The notes under the pieces: model-generated
The model's input: the letters and a program-made list of their open reading frames with translations, nothing else
The model's database searches: none
What the model was told of the DNA's origin: nothing
Part shown: one piece after another, positions 58,922 to 64,000 of the stretch
Numbering within the stretch: the stretch's first letter is position 1
Layout: the number at the start of each line of letters is the position of its first letter
Assembly (NCBI GenBank): GCA_965208395.1
Contig: CBDBON010000003.1
Location: forward strand, 186,001-250,000
Length of the DNA: 64,000 nt
DNA from: CBDBON01 sp965208395
Lineage (GTDB): Bacteria > Chloroflexota > Dehalococcoidia > Lucifugimonadales > CBDBON01
Direction: 5' to 3'
Translations under genes and position numbers: made by a program

Positions 58922-60703
58922 TCAGCGGTCTGCTGGGACGGCTGCGGGTTGGAGATCGAGCGGTCCCCGGCGTGCCGTCATGTCCGCGCGCAGCCTCGCC
59001 GTCGCATCCTCGTCCACGCCCGGAGGGCCGTCGAGGATGACGACGCCGTACGCCTCCCTGGCATGGGCCGCCGTGAATTTTTCCTGTATCACGTCGTCGA
59101 GCACGGCCCTGGCGTCGCGCTCGAGGGGGTCACCATAGCCGCCGGCGCCTGAGCCGGTCTGCCTGAAGACGTCTCCCTTCCTCAGGGTCCTGAGGAACTT
59201 GGAAGGAAGCTTCTCGTTCTCCCCGTCCGGGTTGAGGATGTTGGAGTTGCGCGAGCCCGGGCTCCCGCCCTGCGCTCCCCAGGGCAGGTACTTTCCCCGG
59301 TCCGATCTGACCTGGAGCGTCGCCTCTTCGGCCGTAAGCTCGAACTCGCGAACGATGCCCATGCCTCCCCGGTATTTGCCCGCGCCCTCGCTGTCGGGCA
59401 CGAAGCCGTATCGCCTGACGCGGAGCGGGTGGTTGGCCTCGATGCTCTCGATGGGGGTGTTCGCCTGGTTGGTGACGGGCGCCGCCGCGCCGTCGACGCC
59501 GTCGGCGTATGGACCGCCTCCCCTGGGGCCGTCGTTGTTGAACTCGACGAAGACGAAGGCCTTACCGTCCGGGTGGTAGCCGCCGAAGCTGATCGCCACC
59601 TCTCCCCCACCCCACGCGCCCGGCACGCGGTCGGGCAACGCCTTGGCCATGGCGCCGAAGACGGTCTGGGCGACGCGGAAGCCTCCCAGCCCCCTGGCAG
59701 CCACGGGAGCCGGATGCTGGGCGTTTACGTAGCAGCCCGGCGGGGCGACGACCTCGATCGGCCTAAAGAAGCCGGTGTTTGCGGTGATATCGGGATTGGT
59801 GAGGTTCTTGAAGACGGCGTAGACGGAGGACTTGGTGAACGGCAGATTGGGGTTGATGGAGCCCCTCGCCTGAGGGGAGGTGCCGGTGAAGTCGACCAGC
59901 ATCTCGTCACCCTCGATGGTGACGCGAACCTTGATCTTGATCGGCTGCGGCTCGATTCCATCGTCGTCGATGTAGTCGGTGAAGTCCCACGATCCGTCAG
60001 GGAGGGCGGCGATCTCGGCCCTCGTCAGGCGCTCGGTGTAGTCGATGATGTCGGTCATGTAGTTGCGGACGTCCTCGACGCCGTACTCGTCGATAAGCTG
60101 GAGGATGTCCCGCTCGCCCTGGTGGAGCGCCGAAATCTGAGCCAGCACGTCTCCCTGCACCATGTCGGGCACGCGGACGTTCTTGTTCAGGATGCGCCAT
60201 ACGGCGTGGTTCATCACGCCTTCCTCGACCAGCTTGATTGGCGGGATCCTGAGCCCCTCCTGGTATATCTCGGTGTTGTCGCAGGCGTTGCCGCCGGCGA
60301 CCCTGCCTCCGATGTCGGTGTGATGTGCGATGACGCAGGTCCAGCCGGCGAGCGCGTCGTTGTAGAAGACGGGCTTGAAGAGGAAGATGTCAGGGAGGTG
60401 GCTTCCGCCCTCGTACGGGTCGTTGTTGGCGAAGATGTCGCCCGGCTTGACGTCGTCTCCGTAGTAGTCCCGGATGGCGTCCAGCGCGGGCTGCATGGCG
60501 CCCATGTGGAAAGGCAGGGTCAACCCCTGGGCCACCTGCTGCCCCTCCGCGTTGAAGATGCCGGTGGAGAAGTCCATGCCGTCCTTGACGACCGCGGACC
60601 GCGCCGTTCGCACGACCGTAACGGCCATCGTATCGGCGGCGCTGGAGAGGTAGTTCCTGACGATCTCCCGAGTGACCGGATCGAGTCCGCTGTCTTCCTG
60701 CAT
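58922..60703 (-). CDS. hyuB: hydantoinase B / N-methylhydantoinase B-type subunit
   Basis: A protein of about 593 residues matching HyuB, the partner of HyuA in ATP-dependent (N-methyl)hydantoinases, oxoprolinases and acetone-carboxylase-like enzymes. Typical segments are DPVTREIVRNYLSSAADTMA, ARSAVVKDGMDFSTGIF, NDPYEGGSHLPDIFLFKPVF, IAHHTDIGGRVAGGN and a glycine-rich C-terminus TGSGAGGYGDPLERD. The start overlaps the hyuA stop (ATGATG at 60706/60703, with GGAGG upstream). The ring-opening substrate is unknown. Confidence 0.92.
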   Translation of the reverse strand: MQEDSGLDPVTREIVRNYLSSAADTMAVTVVRTARSAVVKDGMDFSTGIFNAEGQQVAQGLTLPFHMGAMQPALDAIRDYYGDDVKPGDIFANNDPYEGGSHLPDIFLFKPVFYNDALAGWTCVIAHHTDIGGRVAGGNACDNTEIYQEGLRIPPIKLVEEGVMNHAVWRILNKNVRVPDMVQGDVLAQISALHQGERDILQLIDEYGVEDVRNYMTDIIDYTERLTRAEIAALPDGSWDFTDYIDDDGIEPQPIKIKVRVTIEGDEMLVDFTGTSPQARGSINPNLPFTKSSVYAVFKNLTNPDITANTGFFRPIEVVAPPGCYVNAQHPAPVAARGLGGFRVAQTVFGAMAKALPDRVPGAWGGGEVAISFGGYHPDGKAFVFVEFNNDGPRGGGPYADGVDGAAAPVTNQANTPIESIEANHPLRVRRYGFVPDSEGAGKYRGGMGIVREFELTAEEATLQVRSDRGKYLPWGAQGGSPGSRNSNILNPDGENEKLPSKFLRTLRKGDVFRQTGSGAGGYGDPLERDARAVLDDVIQEKFTAAHAREAYGVVILDGPPGVDEDATARLRADMTARRGPLDLQPAAVPADR

Positions 60704-62796
60704 CATCTTCCTCCGCCTGTGAGGACGATATTCTTTAGCGAGTCGAGCGAGGCCCTCCAGCGGGGAGGGACGACGACGGTCGAGTCGTACTCCTCGACGA
60801 CGAGGGGCCCGTCGGAGGGGGCGTCGTCGAGGTCCAGCCTGTCTATGACGGGCGTATCCACCCAACCGGTCCTCGGACCGAAGTAGAGCATCCGTCGACC
60901 GCTCCCCTGGTCTGCGGGCCGTCGGCTCACGGCGATCCGCCCAGGCACCCGATCCGCATCCGAGAGGCCGCGGGCGACGACGCGGACGCTGACGAGCTGC
61001 ATAGGCTCGTCGACCCGGTAGCCGTAGGTCTTCTCATGCTCCGCTGCGTACGCCTCGGCCAGCCGGTCGAGGCTGTCCGGGGAGAATGAGTCGTCGTCCA
61101 TGCGCACGGTCAGCTCCGACGTCTGGCCGACGTACTTCATGTCGACCTGCGTCTCGGTCTGCTGGCGTGACGGGTCGAACCCCTCCTCCGAGAGGAGGGA
61201 CGCTCCCTGCTCCTTCAGTCCCCGGAGTATGGCGTTGGCCTCGTCCAGGTCGAGACTGGAGAACTGCCTGAAGTGCGTCTGGACGAAGTGGTGCTCCACG
61301 TCGGCGAAGAGGAGCCCGAAGGCGCTGAATGCGCCGGGGGACGGCGGGACCACGACCCGGCCTATCCCCAGCATCTCGGCGAGCCCGGCCGCATGCAGCG
61401 GCCCGCCGCCGCCGAAGGCGACCATCGTGAAGCGGCGGGGATCACGGCCCCGCTCGCTGGAGACGGCGCGCAGGGCCCGCCCCATGTTGGAGTTGACCAG
61501 CAGATGGATGCCGTGAGCCGCGTCGGTCCCGGATAGGTTGAGCGGGACGGCGACGCGGTCGGCGATGGCCCGGCGTGCGGCGTCGGCATCGATTGGGAAC
61601 GCGCCGCCCAGCAGGTAGTCCGGGTTCAGGTATCCGAGGGCCACGTTGGCGTCGGTGACCGTAGGCTCCTGGCCGCCGTTCGCGTAGCACACGGGGCCGG
61701 GGGCCGCCCCCGCGCTCTGAGGGCCGCACTGGAGCGCCCCCGCCTTGTCGACCCAGGCTATGCTGCCCCCACCGGCGCTCACCTCCGCGAGGTCTATGGC
61801 GGGCACCCGCAGCACGTATCCGCCGCCCGTCAGGAGGCGGTGTCCGACGCTCATGCCGCCGCCGACCTCGTACTCGGGCGCGCGCAGCATCTCGCCGCCC
61901 TCTATGATCGACGCCTTGGCCGTCGTTCCTCCCATGTCGAAGCTGATGATGTCGGGAGCGTCGATCCTTCCGCCGAGGTGATACGCCCCGACGACCCCGG
62001 CCGCCGGGCCAGACTCGATGCAGAATATGGGCCTGTCCACCGTGACATCCACCGGCGCCAGTCCGCCGTTCGACTGCATGATGGTCAACGGTATCGTCAG
62101 ACCGCGCGCCCGGAGGCGCCGGTCGAGGTCGTTGAGATAGCGCGCGACTACGGGTCTGACATAGGCGTTGATGACGGTGGTGCTGGTACGCTCGTACTCC
62201 CGCATCTCGGGCAGGACCTGGCTGGACAGGGAGAGGTCGAGGCCGGGCAGCCGCTCCATCAGCAGCTCCGCGATCCGGGCCTCATGGTCGGGGTTAGCGT
62301 AGGAGTGGAGCAGCGAGACCGCCACCGACCGGACGCCCTTCTCCGCCAGCCGGTCCGCCACAGCTTCCACGTCGGCGATATCGAGAGGCTGCAGCACCTC
62401 TCCCTCGTAGCTGACCCGCTCGCGCACCTCGAAGCGGAGTCGCCGCTCCACGAGGGGCGGAGGCTTGCGATAATAAAGGTCGTACAGGCGGGGAGTGCGT
62501 ATACGGCCGAGCTCCAAGACGTCCCTGAAGCCGGCGGTGGTGACCAGCGCGGTCTTCTCGCCCTTTCCCTCCAGGATCGCATTCGTGGCGACGGTGAAGC
62601 CGTGTCCGATCTCGGTCACGTCGACCGGCTCGATCCCCAGCGTCCGGATGCACTCGTCCAGCCCTGCGAGGACGCCGCGTCCGTAGTCGTCGGGAGTGCT
62701 GGCGACCTTTTTGACCAGGACGCGGCCGTCGTCACCCAGGAAGACGACGTCGGTGAAGGTGCCGCCTATGTCCACCGCCGCTCTGAATCCGGCCAT
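60703..62796 (-). CDS. hyuA: hydantoinase A / N-methylhydantoinase A-type subunit
   Basis: A 697-residue ASKHA-fold ATPase subunit: AAVDIGGTFTDVVFLGDDG at the N-terminus, IGHGFTVATNAILEGKGEKTALVTTAGFRDVLELGR, and the core phosphate motif ISFDMGGTTAKASII, with FGGGGPLHAAGLAEMLGI near 495. It couples ATP hydrolysis to amide ring opening together with HyuB. Oxoprolinase, N-methylhydantoinase and related activities share this architecture, so specificity is open. ATG 62796 is the family start; in-frame codons up to 62934 encode non-family sequence. Promoter and regulator are not evident. Confidence 0.92.
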   Translation of the reverse strand: MAGFRAAVDIGGTFTDVVFLGDDGRVLVKKVASTPDDYGRGVLAGLDECIRTLGIEPVDVTEIGHGFTVATNAILEGKGEKTALVTTAGFRDVLELGRIRTPRLYDLYYRKPPPLVERRLRFEVRERVSYEGEVLQPLDIADVEAVADRLAEKGVRSVAVSLLHSYANPDHEARIAELLMERLPGLDLSLSSQVLPEMREYERTSTTVINAYVRPVVARYLNDLDRRLRARGLTIPLTIMQSNGGLAPVDVTVDRPIFCIESGPAAGVVGAYHLGGRIDAPDIISFDMGGTTAKASIIEGGEMLRAPEYEVGGGMSVGHRLLTGGGYVLRVPAIDLAEVSAGGGSIAWVDKAGALQCGPQSAGAAPGPVCYANGGQEPTVTDANVALGYLNPDYLLGGAFPIDADAARRAIADRVAVPLNLSGTDAAHGIHLLVNSNMGRALRAVSSERGRDPRRFTMVAFGGGGPLHAAGLAEMLGIGRVVVPPSPGAFSAFGLLFADVEHHFVQTHFRQFSSLDLDEANAILRGLKEQGASLLSEEGFDPSRQQTETQVDMKYVGQTSELTVRMDDDSFSPDSLDRLAEAYAAEHEKTYGYRVDEPMQLVSVRVVARGLSDADRVPGRIAVSRRPADQGSGRRMLYFGPRTGWVDTPVIDRLDLDDAPSDGPLVVEEYDSTVVVPPRWRASLDSLKNIVLTGGGR

Positions 62797-62997
62797 GTCG
62801 GAGAGATCGGCTCCGCCCGGCGTCGGGGCCGGGCTCCCGCTGTATGCTGCCGGTCGCAGCGCAGGTGATTGTAGATGGGATGGGCTTGGAAAGCTAGACC
62901 GCCCGACAGGCGGCGTCGATCCGTTTGACATCACTGCCTGTCTAGACTACGTTGTAGACTCTCGGTCAACAGCCTCGGCGAACGGAAACGGACATCC

Positions 62998-63696
62998 ATG
63001 CGAAGGGTAGGACGCCTCATACTCGCATGCTCGACCCTCATGCTCTCGGTGATTGCCCTCGCGTGCGGCGGGAGTGGAGATAGCAGCGGCGGCAACGAGA
63101 GCGAGGCGAGGGCCGCTGAGGCGGCGCTGGAGGCTGTCCCGACCAACATGACGCTGACAAGCATGGTGTTCGGCGACGGCGGGGATATCCCCGGCGGCCA
63201 CACCTGCTACGTACTAGACAGGTCGCCTCCCCTAGCGTGGAGCGGCGTCCCGGAAGGCACGGCGAGTCTAGTCCTCATAGTACGAGATGCCAACGCCGAG
63301 GGTGTGAACGACGGGGTACACTGGGTGGTCTACGATCTGCCTGCCAACGTCGATCAGCTGCCGGGGAGCGTATCGATCACCCAGGAGACGGTATCGGGAG
63401 GCACGCAGGGCAGGAACTCGGAGAAGCGGCGAGGCTGGGTCGGCCCGTGTCCCGAGAAGGGCGGCGACCACGCGGGGACATACGTCTTCAACATCTACGC
63501 TCTCGATGCGAGTCTGGGGCTGACAGTGGAGGGCGGCGCCAGCAGAAGCGATGTGCTTGCCGCCATGGCGGGTCGCGTTATCGGCCGCGGCCAGCTCACA
63601 GGCACATACTGCCATACCGACGCGCCGTGGTCTCCGACGGCAAGCAGGGGCAGCTGCCCTCCAGTCGATCACAAGCTGGGAGCCGAGTCTCCGTAG
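62998..63696 (+). CDS. PEBP-family (YbhB/YbcL, Raf-kinase-inhibitor-like) lipoprotein
   Basis: A 232-residue lipoprotein with lipobox IALAC (Cys23), followed by a Gly/Ser-rich linker and a phosphatidylethanolamine-binding-protein fold. Visible are FGDGGDIPGGHTCYVLDRSPPLAWSGVPEG, SLVLIVRDANAEGVNDGVHWVVYDLP, the GRNSEKRRGWVGPCPEKGGDHAGTYVFNIYALD anion-binding segment, and a C-terminal AMAGRVIGRGQLTGTY. The bacterial members have no established role. It is transcribed away from the hydantoinase genes across a 201-bp gap. Confidence 0.9.
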   Translation: MRRVGRLILACSTLMLSVIALACGGSGDSSGGNESEARAAEAALEAVPTNMTLTSMVFGDGGDIPGGHTCYVLDRSPPLAWSGVPEGTASLVLIVRDANAEGVNDGVHWVVYDLPANVDQLPGSVSITQETVSGGTQGRNSEKRRGWVGPCPEKGGDHAGTYVFNIYALDASLGLTVEGGASRSDVLAAMAGRVIGRGQLTGTYCHTDAPWSPTASRGSCPPVDHKLGAESP

Positions 63697-63734
63697 GCAT
63701 CCTCGCGACTCCTCCCAAAAGGCGTGGACTAACT

Positions 63735-64000
63735 CTACCGTCGTTGGTTGGCCGGCACCTTACACCCTGAAATCTTGTGCCGGTTGTCGGCGATCAGCCT
63801 GTAGACGGGAACGCCAATAAGCCATGCCCCGGGCAGCCACATCAGCGCGCCCAGCGGAGAGAGCGCGGACAGCACCGTCAGCAGCTTACGGAAAGCGAAA
63901 AAGCCCTCATGGATGTCTCCCGGAGCGCACACCAGATAGGCCGACCGTTCCAGATCACTCCATGTGACGCCTGGAGGCGGACTCTCTATAGCCTGCGTCG
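63735..64000 (-). CDS. DCC-family / DUF393 protein, C-terminal part (5' end outside window)
   Basis: The frame is open to the window edge; the visible 86 codons read ...WSDLERSAYLVCAPGDIHEG, then a hydrophobic stretch (LLTVLSALSPLGALMWLPG) and VPVYRLIADNRHKISGC at the end. This pattern (one or two hydrophobic segments then VY-R-x-A-x-NR) is typical of the C-terminus of DCC-family thiol-disulfide oxidoreductase-like proteins. The N-terminal DxxCxxC motif would be upstream and cannot be checked. A GTG at 63932 is inside the gene, not its start. Confidence 0.6.
   Translation of the reverse strand, partial: TQAIESPPPGVTWSDLERSAYLVCAPGDIHEGFFAFRKLLTVLSALSPLGALMWLPGAWLIGVPVYRLIADNRHKISGCKVPANQRR

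Overview
The window is a gene-dense, high-GC stretch of bacterial chromosome. There are no rRNA genes, no tRNA genes I can recognise, and no intact insertion sequence. Several features suggest an uncultured Chloroflexota member of the SAR202/Dehalococcoidia type: HyuA/HyuB, CocE, an MBL-fold protein and a MetE-like protein, many lipoproteins but no outer-membrane proteins, frequent GTG/TTG starts, and short interspersed hairpin repeats. This is inference from gene content, not a phylogenetic result.

Layout. 0-3.8 kb: end of a GldG/DUF4340 ABC-type accessory operon, then cinA. 3.8-9.2 kb (minus): an operon of coaE, a CbbQ/NorQ-type AAA+ ATPase, a CoA-pyrophosphatase-like Nudix protein and a giant VWA protein. 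9.3-19.9 kb: housekeeping and metabolic genes (selA, rarA, an MFS exporter, threonine aldolase, fumC, a homocysteine-methyltransferase-like protein, a CCA-adding enzyme, an HpcH/HpaI aldolase). 20-24.6 kb: a small accessory island with an AT-richer DUF2806 gene, an orphan promoter, repeats, a DUF4143 ATPase and an hsdR remnant lacking most of its helicase. 24.6-42.3 kb: metabolism and transport (Nudix, MFS, TPR lipoprotein, MBL remnant, aldo/keto reductase, enoyl-CoA hydratase, thiL, acyl-CoA ligase, RidA-like, nicotinate phosphoribosyltransferase, MetE-like, SDR plus kbl, CocE, ArgH-like). It is interrupted by a phage-terminase-like HTH gene pair whose upstream region carries a helically phased 11-bp repeat array.

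42.5-54.6 kb is the most unusual part. A good sigma-70-like promoter precedes six co-directional genes. They encode a membrane/phosphodiesterase/GT2 fusion; a lipoprotein with 38 consecutive Gly-Thr dipeptides and two tandem 302-residue domains resembling the algal low-iron protein FEA1; an FbpA-type ferric-iron binding lipoprotein; a GT-C glycosyltransferase; a bifunctional-nuclease-like protein; and a six-helix membrane protein. The matching iron ABC permease and ATPase lie convergently just downstream. I read this as an iron-acquisition locus with its own lipid-linked sugar synthesis and O-glycosyltransfer machinery, whose likely target is the Thr-rich stalk.

54.8-64 kb: a DUF3224 gene, a tandem array of about 80-bp hairpin repeats, lepA, a DUF418 membrane protein, the hyuB/hyuA hydantoinase pair, a PEBP-family lipoprotein and the 3' part of a DCC-family (DUF393) gene that runs off the window.
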